Assembly: GCF_011516655.1 (NCBI RefSeq)
Contig: NZ_WOSV01000003.1
Span: 347,908-411,907, forward strand
Direction of reading: 5' to 3'
Length of the DNA stretch: 64,000 nucleotides
Origin: Acetobacter thailandicus
GTDB taxonomy: Bacteria; Pseudomonadota; Alphaproteobacteria; Acetobacterales; Acetobacteraceae
The notes under the pieces were generated by a model. The model was not told the DNA's origin, did not search any database, and was given only the letters and a program-made list of their open reading frames with translations. The position numbers and the translations under genes are program-made. Each line of letters starts with the position of its first letter. Position 1 is the stretch's first letter. Shown here one piece after another: positions 45,401 to 54,161 of this stretch.

Positions 45401-45978
45401 TCTGGCAGCGGTTCAGGCGCCTGCCCTGCATCAGGCACGCCCCTGACAATGGCCTCCATGACCTCCAGCGCACAGGTCATATTGCGTGGCCCGCCATAGC
45501 GGAAAAACCCGATCAGGCGTTTTCTCTGCTCCGGATCAATCGTGGACAGAGAGGCCAGCAAAGGATCATCTTCCTCTGCCTCCCCCTCTTTCCGGCGGGT
45601 ATGCACACAGTCACCAGGCAAAAACACAAGTGGCACGCCCTTTGCCCTGCACCAGCCCGAAAGCTCCTCGGCACCATAACGCCAGTAATCAAGTCCCCCA
45701 AGCAGGCGCACAACCACACAACGCGCCTGGCTCAGTGTTGTATCGATAAATAAATCGACAGACATAGGATGCCGCAGGCGTGCCAGTGGCACGACCTGTA
45801 TACTGGTATGCGTGCTCTGTCCGGCATGCTCCGCGGCCCGGCGGGTAATCGCGTCACGCAGCCCCAGAAGATCTGTCTCAGTAAACGAAAGAACAATCAG
45901 CTCTGCGGGATCAAGCCCCAGATCTTCTGCCTGGTCCTGTTCATCAAGTGTGCGGTTTTCACGAACAAGAAGGTGCAT
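42487..45978 (-). CDS. cobN: Aerobic cobaltochelatase large subunit
   Basis: A 1163-aa subunit of normal length that binds hydrogenobyrinic acid a,c-diamide and inserts cobalt with the ATPase subunits CobS and CobT. Diagnostic segments include HLGTHGTLEWLPGKAAALSP and IYPFIVNNPGEAAAARRR, and the late segment GSAWTYGGGRDGQQNIEG. CobS and CobT are not in the window and must be encoded elsewhere. The gene lies 24 bases after cobW and is coupled to cobB. Confidence 0.96.
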   Translation of the reverse strand: MHLLVRENRTLDEQDQAEDLGLDPAELIVLSFTETDLLGLRDAITRRAAEHAGQSTHTSIQVVPLARLRHPMSVDLFIDTTLSQARCVVVRLLGGLDYWRYGAEELSGWCRAKGVPLVFLPGDCVHTRRKEGEAEEDDPLLASLSTIDPEQRKRLIGFFRYGGPRNMTCALEVMEAIVRGVPDAGQAPEPLPDWGVYRTFPAAPSPLQLPSGWCAALPEGAAARVVVVFYRAHLLVGDHSAPEELARQLSQHGCRVDMVFVTSLRDTKVAGALNDWLAQVHPDCLVNATVFSSRDRDGQSPLLSVGVPVIQLLQPGTTQGLWQASARGLSRADLAMQVVLPELDGSIASFPVSFREETAPGQPASRQIYAPGTEQAVARIMGWLRLRCLLPEHRQVGLVLSDYPGAGVPGAQGCDTGHTAHAVGLDSFASLSSILRLMQAEGYETGILPTQAELVQMMTQQAPRPVLSLDQYRQLTQKLPPAFMQSVCAAWGEPEDDSAVHQGVFHLRVVPCGAITLAVQPDRGRATDRKAQYHDPDSPPCHAYIAFYLWLRVCRHLDAMVHLGTHGTLEWLPGKAAALSPSCSSAVLTGGLPVIYPFIVNNPGEAAAARRRLGAVTIGHMTPPVMQAGLSEDMQILERLIDEYAEADGLDFRRGALLRQEILERATRTGVLAESGVRPGDEDEDEALARLDAYLCDVKDLQIRDGLHIFGQRAPGYDTLVDTISQACGQGYDRDDIARRVALSAEAEANALRDALAGRLVPAGPAGAPTRGRADVLPTGRNLFTLDPRALPTPSAMQLAAKMEKLLLTRHLQEQGEPLTHLVMDLWGSSSLRTGGEDMALALRLMGVEITRKTGTGHVQGFEIIPLAVLDRPRVDVTLRISGLFRDAFPDQIALFDQVVSAVAARDEAAEWNPLAASVKGLEGDALKQAGARIFGAAMGSYGTGVEAHLHNGTWGKADELGQAWLKGSAWTYGGGRDGQQNIEGLAALLQRANAVLHVQDYAETDMLESPENAAHEGGLAAAAASLGARPALWHGDTSRPDAPRLRATEQEVARIVRGRLANPRWIEGMQRHGYAGAAEMTRGVEALHGFAATVPARFDRQFDLVFARTLGDESCSAFLQKVNPAAWEAMRAWFTSAMQRGLWHPRSNSVAAALEGSGESSI

Positions 45979-46002
45979 AACGTGCCAGCCTGCCTTTAAG
46001 GA

Positions 46003-47049
46003 TTATACGCCTGCCAGAGCCTGGCGCACGGCAGCTTCCTCAAGCCCTTTCTGGCCAATGACCACAATCTGGCCAGTACGCGCCCCAGCTGCAGGCAGCG
46101 AACGGTCAAATTCGTAGCGAAAACGCGTACCAACACCCTGCACGGCCAGACGCATGGCTTTACCCTGCACGGCAGCAAAACCTTTCATACGCAAAACATC
46201 AAAACGCGCGGCAACATCCTGCAAACGACTCAGAAATGTCTCAACATCTTTTTGCTCGGGCACTTCAACAACGAAACTCTCAAAATCATCATGCTCATGC
46301 TCGCCCTCTTCCGCATCATGATGGGAAGGACGTGCATCAAGGTCTGCCTCAGCTTCAGCGCCAATACCCAGCAGGATAGCAGGATCTACCCGACCCTCTG
46401 CTGCACGGATAATCTGCACCGGACGCGGAGCCAGACGGCGGATCTCTGCCTCAACTTTTGCCAGCTCCCCTGTATCAGTCAGGTCTGTTTTATTCAGCAC
46501 AACCAGATCAGCAGCGTTCAGCTGGTCTTCAAACACCTCAGCCAGAGGGTTGTCATGGTCGAGAGACGGGTCAGCTTCGCGCTGGCGGGCAACGGCCTCC
46601 GGATCATCAGCAAAACGACCGGTGGCAATAGCAGGCGCATCAACCACGGTTATAACACCATCAACCGTCATACGGCTTCTTATCGTAGGCCAGCCAAAGG
46701 CTTTCAGTAACGGTTTTGGCAGCGCCAGACCTGAAGTTTCGATCACGACATGCTCTGGTGGATCCGCACGATCGAGCAATGCCTCCATCGCCGGCAGGAA
46801 GTCGTCAGCGACGGTACAGCACAGGCAGCCATTCACCAGTTCAACGACATCATCATCGCGACAGCCTTCAATACCGCAGCCACGCAAAATTTCACCGTCT
46901 ACACCAAGAGAGCCAAACTCATTAACCACCACAGCAATGCGATGCCCTTTGGCATTTTGCAAAATATGCCGCAACAGCGTGGTTTTACCTGCCCCCAGAA
47001 AACCACTGATGATAGTAACCGGAACGCGCGAAGGAAGTGCTTTATTCAT
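46003..47049 (-). CDS. cobW: CobW-type GTPase metallochaperone
   Basis: A 348-aa G3E GTPase. It has a P-loop GFLGAGKTTLLRHIL, the metal-binding GCLCCTV, NKTDLTD and a His/Glu-rich loop SHHDAEEGEHEHDD before the C-terminal domain. CobW proteins supply Co(II) to the chelatase. The gene overlaps the DUF1636 gene by 4 bases and directly precedes cobN, as in other Alphaproteobacteria. Confidence 0.95.
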   Translation of the reverse strand: MNKALPSRVPVTIISGFLGAGKTTLLRHILQNAKGHRIAVVVNEFGSLGVDGEILRGCGIEGCRDDDVVELVNGCLCCTVADDFLPAMEALLDRADPPEHVVIETSGLALPKPLLKAFGWPTIRSRMTVDGVITVVDAPAIATGRFADDPEAVARQREADPSLDHDNPLAEVFEDQLNAADLVVLNKTDLTDTGELAKVEAEIRRLAPRPVQIIRAAEGRVDPAILLGIGAEAEADLDARPSHHDAEEGEHEHDDFESFVVEVPEQKDVETFLSRLQDVAARFDVLRMKGFAAVQGKAMRLAVQGVGTRFRYEFDRSLPAAGARTGQIVVIGQKGLEEAAVRQALAGV

Positions 47050-47477
47050 GACTGTTCATCCTCTCTCTCATAAAGACACGCCGGGACACGCCCCAGCACC
47101 ATATCAGACAAGGCTGCCGGGCGACGCGATGGCATAACCGTACCCTTTTTACTGGCAGCATATAAACGGGCATATGTCAGTATATCTTCGGCTTTTTCAG
47201 GGCCAAGGTGGCCCATAAGCCAGGTCCAGCGCCCTTTCATGGCAATTGCAGCTGTGCACCCGCGATCACACGATGCCAGACATTCAACACCTCTGATTTC
47301 AGCAGCAGGAATTAATGCGGGATCCTGCACTTTTTCTGCATCAGTCAGAGCCAGCAAACGATCGTACAGCTGTGCACCAGGCGGGCGGTCCATAGCCGGG
47401 CCACCACGGCGACAGGTAAGGCACACATGCAGGATGGGGATATCCGGCATATCTGCTGATGAAGAGGACGCTGACAT
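47046..47477 (-). CDS. DUF1636 metal-binding protein, first gene of the cobalamin operon
   Basis: A 143-aa protein with four Cys in CLTCRRGG, ECLASCDRGC, a thioredoxin-like ferredoxin pattern consistent with a 2Fe-2S centre. DUF1636 genes are regularly next to cobW/cobN, but the function is not established. I chose the ATG at 47477, which has AGGAGACAG in front; the frame is open to 47633 through unrelated leader sequence. It lies about 200 bases after the B12 riboswitch. Confidence 0.82.
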   Translation of the reverse strand: MSASSSSADMPDIPILHVCLTCRRGGPAMDRPPGAQLYDRLLALTDAEKVQDPALIPAAEIRGVECLASCDRGCTAAIAMKGRWTWLMGHLGPEKAEDILTYARLYAASKKGTVMPSRRPAALSDMVLGRVPACLYEREDEQS

Positions 47478-48076
47478 TCTGTCTCCTGACACACAGCCCC
47501 GCGCAGCAAGGGCCAGACACAACCCGGGTGCAGAAAAAAGCAGCCCCCCAGTCATGACAGAAAAAGACTGAGAGCATGCATAGCATATCGCTACACACTG
47601 GTTACAAACCGGGCACCCCGCCAGATGTAACACTGCATCGGATTTCGCTATAAAACCACCAGATTAACAAGGCTGGCTTTATATAATGGCAGGTCTCCTG
47701 GCTTATGGGCTGTCAGCCTGAAAAGCCTGCTTACGCATAGCTCAGACCAACATCATACCCTGCTCCTTCCCGCACCTGTTACAGCCGGTGGAGGCTGCCG
47801 GCAAACCGGCAGCAGAGGTATGATAAACTCACTTACAGTTGCGGGGGCAGCGACGGATTAACAGCCTGAGCCATGCACCGTTCTTCCCTTTTCATTCCTC
47901 ACGGAACACCATTGCGCGGACAATGATCGTAAACCTCTTTTTTTTCAAGAGCGGACAAAATAACTAACCTGATCGAGATGTGTCACCCACAGGAGCAGGA
48001 GTAACCTTCTGCCCACTTAGAAAACAAAGTAATCGTTCAACATTTATCATAAAAATTACGCCAGATAATTTTATAC
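47478..48076. other. Leader of the cobalamin operon and adjacent intergenic region
   Basis: About 600 bases. The part 47683-47925 is the riboswitch. The part 47480-47680 is leader RNA; 47926-48076 is AT-rich and should hold the operon promoter. No gene is supported. Confidence 0.6.
47683..47925 (-). ncRNA. Cobalamin (B12) riboswitch
   Basis: On the minus strand the element contains GGGAAGAACGGTGC near its start, CCCCCGCAACTGTAAGTG, a GCCGGTTTGCCGGC hairpin, GGTGCGGGAAGGAGC, and ends with the B12 box AAGCCAGGAGACCTGCC. These are the conserved parts of the AdoCbl riboswitch in their proper order. It precedes the DUF1636-cobW-cobN-cobB genes, so it should lower expression of the operon when adenosylcobalamin is abundant. 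Confidence 0.95.
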
Positions 48077-48677
48077 ATTAACTAATTTTCATTTATGACG
48101 TAAAACGATATTGTTGCCTGACACATCAGGCATTTCTCTTTCCATGCTATATCAGCAAAGAAACAGTAATCAGCATAAGAAAGAAAATAAAAGAGTTTGA
48201 TTATTTTATAAAAAACATTCTACTTGATGACCAGATAGGAACAAAACCCAACGAAAATCGTGTTCTTGTTATAGGATTTTTACCATCAGGCATGGGAATA
48301 ACTTCATCTATATCATCATTATATTTAAGATTTATACCTTATTACAGTGAATTTTCTATTATCGTAGGAATGATCACATCATCAATATTTGTAGGATATA
48401 TACAGATAACAGCAAGAGGAGGTATTCAGAATAAAAATAAAGAAAAAAGAATTTTACTGTTAAAAAAACACAAAAATTACTTAGTTATTCTTACTTTTTT
48501 TCAATTTCAGGGATTTTAATTTCAGTTCTTTCTTTTAAATTCCCACCACAAAATGCAACTGATGAAAACTTTTTTATTCCTATGATTTTATTAATTGTAT
48601 TTGCCGTGATGGGTGTTCTCGCCATACCTTTCACCTTTATGGCGCGTCGTATCAGCTGGCTGGTAAACCCACGATAA
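48077..48677 (+). pseudogene. Frameshifted membrane protein of unknown function
   Basis: Two open frames join at a run of seven T (48495-48501). The first carries FDYFIKNILLDDQIGTKPNE and two hydrophobic segments (SSISSLYLRFIPYY, IIVGMITSSIFVGYI); the second, in another frame, continues SISGILISVLSFKFPP, then a hydrophobic IPMILLIVFAVMGVLAIPF and ends at 48677. One T more or less would fuse them into a protein of about 190-200 aa with four helices. I cannot place the start: the first frame is open from 48077 but its first ATG is at 48292. AT-rich and unlike its neighbours. It may be a true pseudogene, a sequencing error or a phase-variable gene. Confidence 0.6.
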
Positions 48678-48686
48678 CACCACCCG

Positions 48687-49325
48687 CTAGTCAGCACGCG
48701 ACAAGGCCAGACGAAGCCCAAATGCAATAAACAAACAACCGGTAATGCGGTCGAGCACTTTCACTGTAGCTGGCTTTTTAAGCAGGTTACTTAAAGGCAA
48801 AGCCGCTGCTGTCAGCACAACAAACCACAGCACTGTCATGGCGCAATGAATAAGAGCAAGAAAAAGCGAGTATGCTGCGACAAACGCACCAGAAGGAACG
48901 AACTGCGGCAGGAATGTAATATAAAAGACCCCAATTTTAGGGTTAAGCATATTAGTCAGAAAGCCTTTACGTAAAAACTGACCAGTCGAACCTGAAATGG
49001 ATTTTGCAGCCCCCTCCGCCTGAGCCATGGCCTCACGCGGGCGAAACAAAAATAACACACCAAGATATGTCAGATAGGCTGCGCCCGCCCATTTCACGCA
49101 TTCATATGCCAGTTCTGAGGCTTTAAGCACTGCGCCCAGCCCCAGTGAAACCACCAGCCCCCAGATCAGCAGGCCGATAATAATACCCAGCCCGGTTTGT
49201 GCCGCAGCACGACGCCCGCCCACAGCAACAGAGCGCAACATCAGCGCAGTATCAGTACCCGGTATAACGGTCAGCACTGCTGCAGCAGCCAGAAACGAAA
49301 GCATAAGAGGGATATCAATAGTCAT
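48687..49325 (-). CDS. LysE/RhtB-family amino-acid exporter
   Basis: A 212-aa inner-membrane protein with six hydrophobic segments. The N-terminal family motif is TVIPGTDTALMLRS (usually GPxxxxV), followed by GLGIIIGLLIW. The family exports amino acids such as lysine, homoserine or threonine. I chose the ATG at 49325 (MTIDIPLML). It lies 57 bases after ghrA on the same strand, so the two may be co-transcribed. Confidence 0.87.
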   Translation of the reverse strand: MTIDIPLMLSFLAAAAVLTVIPGTDTALMLRSVAVGGRRAAAQTGLGIIIGLLIWGLVVSLGLGAVLKASELAYECVKWAGAAYLTYLGVLFLFRPREAMAQAEGAAKSISGSTGQFLRKGFLTNMLNPKIGVFYITFLPQFVPSGAFVAAYSLFLALIHCAMTVLWFVVLTAAALPLSNLLKKPATVKVLDRITGCLFIAFGLRLALSRAD

Positions 49326-49381
49326 AACAGCGGCCTTTTCTGCTGGCTTTCGGGGATATATACTCACTGTCCAGGAGTTTT

Positions 49382-50329
49382 TTAATAACCTTTTTGTGGG
49401 TCATAACGCAAAGGCACATCCTCCCCCCGCTCAAAAGCACGAATAACCCCGACAACATAACCTGCCCGTGCGGTGCGAGAGGCCTCTGATGCCACATGAG
49501 GCGTAATCAGCACTCCGGGGTGCGACCATAAAGGCGACTCTGCGGGCAGCGGTTCATGCTCAAACACATCAAGCACGGCATTATGCAACGTGCCATCATC
49601 AAGTGCTCGCAAAAGATCACTCGTAACGACAAGCCGGCCACGCCCCACATTAATCAGCCCCGCTGGTTTCTGAAGCTGTTTTAAAACATCGCAGGTTATA
49701 ATTCCGCGGGTCAAAGATGTTTCGGGCAACAAACACACCAGAATGCTGCAGCTGCGCAAAAATGTTTCAAGCTCTGCAGTTCCGGCGTAGCTGGTAATAT
49801 GATCATAAGATTTTTTATGCTGCGACCACCCGACAACGGGAAAACCAGCCTGCACCAGGCTTTGTGCAACAGCTGAACCCAGCGCCCCCAGCCCCATAAT
49901 ACCAACCGGCGTCTCAGAGGACAGGCGCACCGGGGGCACACCCTGACGCGCCCATATCTGCTTATGCTGTGCGCTGTGCCAGCGTGGTGCCTCGCGCAGA
50001 AGAGAAAAGACAGCCCAGCGCACATAATCCTGCATCTGTGCAGCAGTGTCCTCTCCTCCCATACGAATAACCGGTAAATTTGCAGGCAGATCGGGGTCTG
50101 TCAGAATATGGTCAACTCCGGCTGCTACGCTCAGTATCGCTTTAAGGCGGGGCATCTGCGCAAGCCGTCCGGGTTCAGGCTGCCAGACAAAAGCATAGTC
50201 AATACTGGCCAGGTCAGCCGTTTTGTCGTGCCAGTCAATAACAGTCAGTTCAGGCATGAGGCGGTTAAATATAGTTTGCCACACCACGAAAGACCCGGGA
50301 CCACCCGCTTTCACTATAAGAGATAACAT
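49382..50329 (-). CDS. D-2-hydroxyacid dehydrogenase, glyoxylate/hydroxypyruvate reductase A-like
   Basis: A 315-aa NAD(P)-dependent enzyme. The Rossmann motif is GIMGLGALGSAVA; catalytic residues are Arg in SVAAGVDHI-type loop region and NVGRGRLV, Glu in DVFEHEPLP and His in ITPHVAS. The N-terminus (WQTIFNRLMPELTVIDW) matches the GhrA branch, which reduces glyoxylate and hydroxypyruvate. It is divergent from the M13 peptidase gene. Confidence 0.88.
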   Translation of the reverse strand: MLSLIVKAGGPGSFVVWQTIFNRLMPELTVIDWHDKTADLASIDYAFVWQPEPGRLAQMPRLKAILSVAAGVDHILTDPDLPANLPVIRMGGEDTAAQMQDYVRWAVFSLLREAPRWHSAQHKQIWARQGVPPVRLSSETPVGIMGLGALGSAVAQSLVQAGFPVVGWSQHKKSYDHITSYAGTAELETFLRSCSILVCLLPETSLTRGIITCDVLKQLQKPAGLINVGRGRLVVTSDLLRALDDGTLHNAVLDVFEHEPLPAESPLWSHPGVLITPHVASEASRTARAGYVVGVIRAFERGEDVPLRYDPQKGY

Positions 50330-50533
50330 ATCCCCTCCCTGTTGCTTAACGAACTCCGGGAAAACAATAACGATGCAGAAAAATTAATATCTCAGGCGTA
50401 ATATATTTTCATCATATAGGCACATCCGCTGAAATATGTTTAAATTACATCTTCGTGACTGGTTTTTTCTTAAAACCCGTGTTGTGAAAAGCATTTTAAC
50501 TATGCAACGTTGCGTCTAACTTACGGAGATATC

Positions 50534-52639
50534 ATGGCAGCCTTTAAGCGTCATACCCGTTCCTCTCTCAAACTGGCTCTTTTTGCCACTGTCGGAATAG
50601 GGATTGGCTGTAGTTTAACTCCCGCCCACGCTGATGACACGCCTCCTGCAGCGCCGGAAGTGCTTATGCCGGCCTCGTCATTTGCTCCATGGGGGTTTAA
50701 CCTGAGTGGTCGTGATACCGCTATCATCCCGGGCAATAATTTTTTCGAATATGCAAATGGTACTTACCTGAAAGATCTGACTATTCCGTCAGATATGACC
50801 AGCTATGGACCGTTTAATGCTCTGGCTGAACTTTCACGTCAGCGCGTGCAGAACATTCTGAACGAACTTTCTGCACACCCGGTTAAAACACCGCATAGCA
50901 CAGATGAAAAGCTCGGCACATTTTACGCATCCTTTATGAACGAAAAAGCCGTTGAAAAACGCGGCATCAGCCCTCTTAAAAAAGACCTGAAAACCCTTCG
51001 TTCTCTCACCGATGCACAAAGCTTTGCCACACTGTCAGGCTCAGCTTTCACATCTTTTACGACCTCTCCGTTTTCACTCAGCGTTTCACCTGACTCAAAA
51101 GACCCCACGCATTACTCAGTCTACCTTGATCAGGGCGGTCTCGGACTACCCGACCGTGACTACTACCTGAAACCTCAGTTTGCAGAACAGAGAAAAGCGT
51201 ATCAGGCCTATATCACGCAAATTCTTACCCTCATCAGATGGCCAGAGCCCTCTAAAACGGCAGATGCTGTCATTGCCTTTGAAACAAAACTGGCTGAGGC
51301 ACACTGGGCCCGCGCAGATATGCGAGACCCAAACAAAACCTATAACCCGATGACAGTCAGCGATCTGATTAAAACCGCGCCTGGCTTTGACTGGAAAAGC
51401 TGGATGCTTGCTGCCGGCCTGCCAGCTGAAGGCCTTGAAGCCAGCACCATTATCGTACAGGAGCCCTCAGCCATTACCGGAGAAGCAGCTGTTCTCGCCA
51501 GCACTGCCCCCGAACTGCTGCGCTCATGGCAGGCATTTCACACCGCCAGCAACGCTGCCGGTTATCTGCCTGACGAATTTGTTCAGGCAAGCTTCACCTT
51601 CCATAAAGTTCTGAGCGGTCAGCCTGCTCTGCCAGCACGCTGGAAGCGCGGTGTCAGCGCTACAAACTCAGCAATGGGCATGGCATTAGGCAAGGTTTAT
51701 GTTGAGAAATTCTTCCCGGCAGAAGACCGCGCAGCTATGGAGCAGCTGACTGAAAACCTCAAAACAGCCTTCCACACCCGCCTGCAGCACAACAGCTGGA
51801 TGACCCCGGCAACACGTCAGGCTGCTCTGACCAAACTCGACAGCCTGGAAATTCAGGTCGGTTACCCCAAAAAATGGCGTGACTATTCCGGCCTTGAAGT
51901 GAACCTGAAAGACCTTTACGGCAACGTCAAAAATGGCATTGCTTTCGAGTGGGCTTATGAACTGAGCCACCTGGGTAAAACAGTTGACCGTGATGAATGG
52001 GATATGACCCCTCAGACAGTCAATGCCTATAACAACCCGCTGTTTAACGAGATTGTTTTCCCCGCAGCTATTCTGCAGCCGCCATTCTTTAACGCAAAGG
52101 CCGATGCCGCCATTAATTACGGTGCCATTGGTGGCGTTATCGGTCATGAAATGACCCATTCGTTTGACGATGAAGGGCGGCAGTTTGACGAACATGGTCG
52201 CCTGCGTGACTGGTGGACTAAAAAGGACACAGAACGCTTTCAGAAACTGGCAGCCCGTCTGGGTGCTCAGTACGACGCCTTTGAAGTGCTGCCTGGTGTG
52301 CATGTCAATGGCAAGCTGACTATGGGTGAAAACATTGCTGATCTGGGCGGTCTGACCCTGGGGCTTGATGCGTATCACGCCTCACTGAATGGTGAGAAAG
52401 CTCCGGTTATTGATGGCCTGACAGGTGACCAGAGAGTCTTCCTCGGCTGGGCACAGGTCTGGCGCCAGAAACTGCGTGAAAACACAGTTAAAAGCCTGGT
52501 GGTGGTTGACCCGCACTCACCGCCGGAAGCTCGTGTAAACCTGCCCATGCACAACATCGATGCATGGTATAAAGCATGGAATGTCAAAAAAGGGGATGCG
52601 CTCTATCTCGCACCCTCTCAGCGCGTAAAAATCTGGTAA
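50534..52639 (+). CDS. M13 family metallopeptidase (neprilysin-like, PepO)
   Basis: A 701-aa periplasmic zinc peptidase with a signal peptide (cleavage after AHA, before DDTPP). The zinc site is HEMTH at about residues 538-542 and the third ligand is in GENIADLGG; the substrate-binding NAYNNPLFNEIVFP segment is present. Such enzymes cleave small peptides. I chose the ATG at 50534 because CGGAG precedes it. Alone in its transcription unit, with a strong terminator. Confidence 0.94.
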   Translation: MAAFKRHTRSSLKLALFATVGIGIGCSLTPAHADDTPPAAPEVLMPASSFAPWGFNLSGRDTAIIPGNNFFEYANGTYLKDLTIPSDMTSYGPFNALAELSRQRVQNILNELSAHPVKTPHSTDEKLGTFYASFMNEKAVEKRGISPLKKDLKTLRSLTDAQSFATLSGSAFTSFTTSPFSLSVSPDSKDPTHYSVYLDQGGLGLPDRDYYLKPQFAEQRKAYQAYITQILTLIRWPEPSKTADAVIAFETKLAEAHWARADMRDPNKTYNPMTVSDLIKTAPGFDWKSWMLAAGLPAEGLEASTIIVQEPSAITGEAAVLASTAPELLRSWQAFHTASNAAGYLPDEFVQASFTFHKVLSGQPALPARWKRGVSATNSAMGMALGKVYVEKFFPAEDRAAMEQLTENLKTAFHTRLQHNSWMTPATRQAALTKLDSLEIQVGYPKKWRDYSGLEVNLKDLYGNVKNGIAFEWAYELSHLGKTVDRDEWDMTPQTVNAYNNPLFNEIVFPAAILQPPFFNAKADAAINYGAIGGVIGHEMTHSFDDEGRQFDEHGRLRDWWTKKDTERFQKLAARLGAQYDAFEVLPGVHVNGKLTMGENIADLGGLTLGLDAYHASLNGEKAPVIDGLTGDQRVFLGWAQVWRQKLRENTVKSLVVVDPHSPPEARVNLPMHNIDAWYKAWNVKKGDALYLAPSQRVKIW

Positions 52640-52650
52640 CAGAACACCAG

Positions 52651-52684
52651 GGTCTTTCCTCTGCCAGCCAGAGGAAAGACCTTT
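52651..52684. terminator. Bidirectional terminator hairpin
   Basis: A perfect 13-bp stem GGTCTTTCCTCTG with its complement, loop CCAGC, followed by TTT. It lies between the convergent M13 and hydrolase genes. Confidence 0.85.
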
Positions 52685-52687
52685 ACG

Positions 52688-53794
52688 TCAGGGCGTCACA
52701 ACCTCATCAAGCCTGGCGGGTATAAAAAATGGTATGCCCCCCTTACCCGGGCCACGCAGCCCCTTCTGTTCTGCAACCCATACACCTGCACTGACATCTC
52801 CCCCTGAAGGCAGCCAGCTCTGCGGTGTTGTCATCCAGCTCAGCATATCATGAGCCACACGCTCACCTCCCTGATCTCTGAGCAGCAGATGATGTCCCCC
52901 AGGGATCATGTCAAAACGTACATCTTTTTTCTCAGCTCTCCTGACAGATAAATCATGCCAGACACGTGCCATAGCAAAAGCCGGCACAAGCTGATCATTA
53001 TCGCCATAGACACATAGTATGTTACCCTGGTCATGCTTTGCCGCAGCCGCTGCCTGCTGCATCAGGGTTACAAGCCCCCGCAATGCTATCCACTGTGTTG
53101 TACGAAGTGTCAGCGGATCATAATAAAGACGAATAAGAGCTGCCATATTATCTGTAGCCACCACATGCACAGAGGCACTCTGTTCAGGCACAAGGGTATG
53201 CGGCGACAGCGATGCAAAAACTGATAACAGCATATCAGCTGTAAAACCCGGATCCCACACTGCCGGAGCAAGCAGAATTGTACCAGCAACAGCAGGGGCG
53301 TCAGGCTGAGCCATAAGCACCATAAGCACCGCCCCTCCCATACTTTCACCGGCAAGATATATAGGCGTACGGGGATACATTTTTTTTAGCTGGTCAATCA
53401 GTTCTCGTGTATCAGCAACCATCCGCGCAGTACCTGCCCATGCACCACGTTGTGGTGCGGCACCAAAACCACGCTGATCAGGAGCTGCGACCGTTACACC
53501 GGCCTGCGTAAAAAACGAAGCCCGGCTTTCCCATGCATCGCGACTATCATTAAAACCATGCAAGGCAAGCAACACAGCTTTTGGCTGCCCCTGTGCTTTC
53601 CAGATACGCACCGGCAACGCTGCGCCATCACTCATGGTAAATATATGGTCCGGCGCGACAAGCACAGAAGCCTGTTGCCAGCGTAGCGGAGGCTTTGGCG
53701 CAGGGGGCGCGCCTGTCGTGCAGCCACTCAGCGCTATGAACATCCAGGTCATAACACAGCCGGCAATGACCCTCTGACACCATAATTTTAACAT
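52688..53794 (-). CDS. Alpha/beta hydrolase lipoprotein, monoacylglycerol-lipase-like
   Basis: A 368-aa protein with a lipoprotein signal ending in the lipobox LSGC, so it is membrane-anchored. The hydrolase domain has LLALHGFNDSRDAW (oxyanion loop), the nucleophile elbow GESMGG and a late His in GGHHLLL, typical of the serine aminopeptidase/monoacylglycerol lipase group. Two starts are possible, 53854 and 53794; the second gives a normal lipoprotein leader, though neither has a strong ribosome site. Confidence 0.85.
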   Translation of the reverse strand: MLKLWCQRVIAGCVMTWMFIALSGCTTGAPPAPKPPLRWQQASVLVAPDHIFTMSDGAALPVRIWKAQGQPKAVLLALHGFNDSRDAWESRASFFTQAGVTVAAPDQRGFGAAPQRGAWAGTARMVADTRELIDQLKKMYPRTPIYLAGESMGGAVLMVLMAQPDAPAVAGTILLAPAVWDPGFTADMLLSVFASLSPHTLVPEQSASVHVVATDNMAALIRLYYDPLTLRTTQWIALRGLVTLMQQAAAAAKHDQGNILCVYGDNDQLVPAFAMARVWHDLSVRRAEKKDVRFDMIPGGHHLLLRDQGGERVAHDMLSWMTTPQSWLPSGGDVSAGVWVAEQKGLRGPGKGGIPFFIPARLDEVVTP

Positions 53795-53936
53795 TTTAAA
53801 AATACTCAGAGACTCTTCGCTCACGGATATGGGAAGAAGAGTGAATGGAAACATTTTGTCTGCAGGGGTATCATGCCAGACAAGAGTGCAATACCAGAAA
53901 CAGATCTGGCCTGGCCAGAAGACAAGGAACAGCCCT

Positions 53937-54131
53937 ATGCTTATTCAGGCAGAAAACCAGACACCACGCCCGCGACTGGGCTATATCGAGACTATTGTTG
54001 TCGATTCCCGCAAAATATACTGCAATGGAGGCTCTGATACTCTGGGGCACCCTGGAGTATGGCTGAAAATAGGAGACCAGCAGACTGTTTGTCCCTATTG
54101 CTCACGCCTGTTTATTCTGCAGCCTGAATAA
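53937..54131 (+). CDS. CHCC-type zinc-finger protein (NDUFS6-like)
   Basis: A 64-aa protein with the zinc pattern CNGG, HPGVWL and CPYCSRLF, the PF10276 family related to the complex I subunit NDUFS6. A small cytoplasmic protein, often linked to respiratory complex assembly. The ATG at 53937 has AAGGA in front; the frame is open from 53829. Confidence 0.85.
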   Translation: MLIQAENQTPRPRLGYIETIVVDSRKIYCNGGSDTLGHPGVWLKIGDQQTVCPYCSRLFILQPE

Positions 54132-54161
54132 TTACTTATCAACTTAATTTACAGGTATTTT

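Noticed and set aside
51686..52378. A 230-codon open frame antisense to the M13 peptidase gene
   Set aside because: It lies wholly inside a well-supported gene, shows no domain and has no ribosome site; it follows from codon bias of the sense strand.
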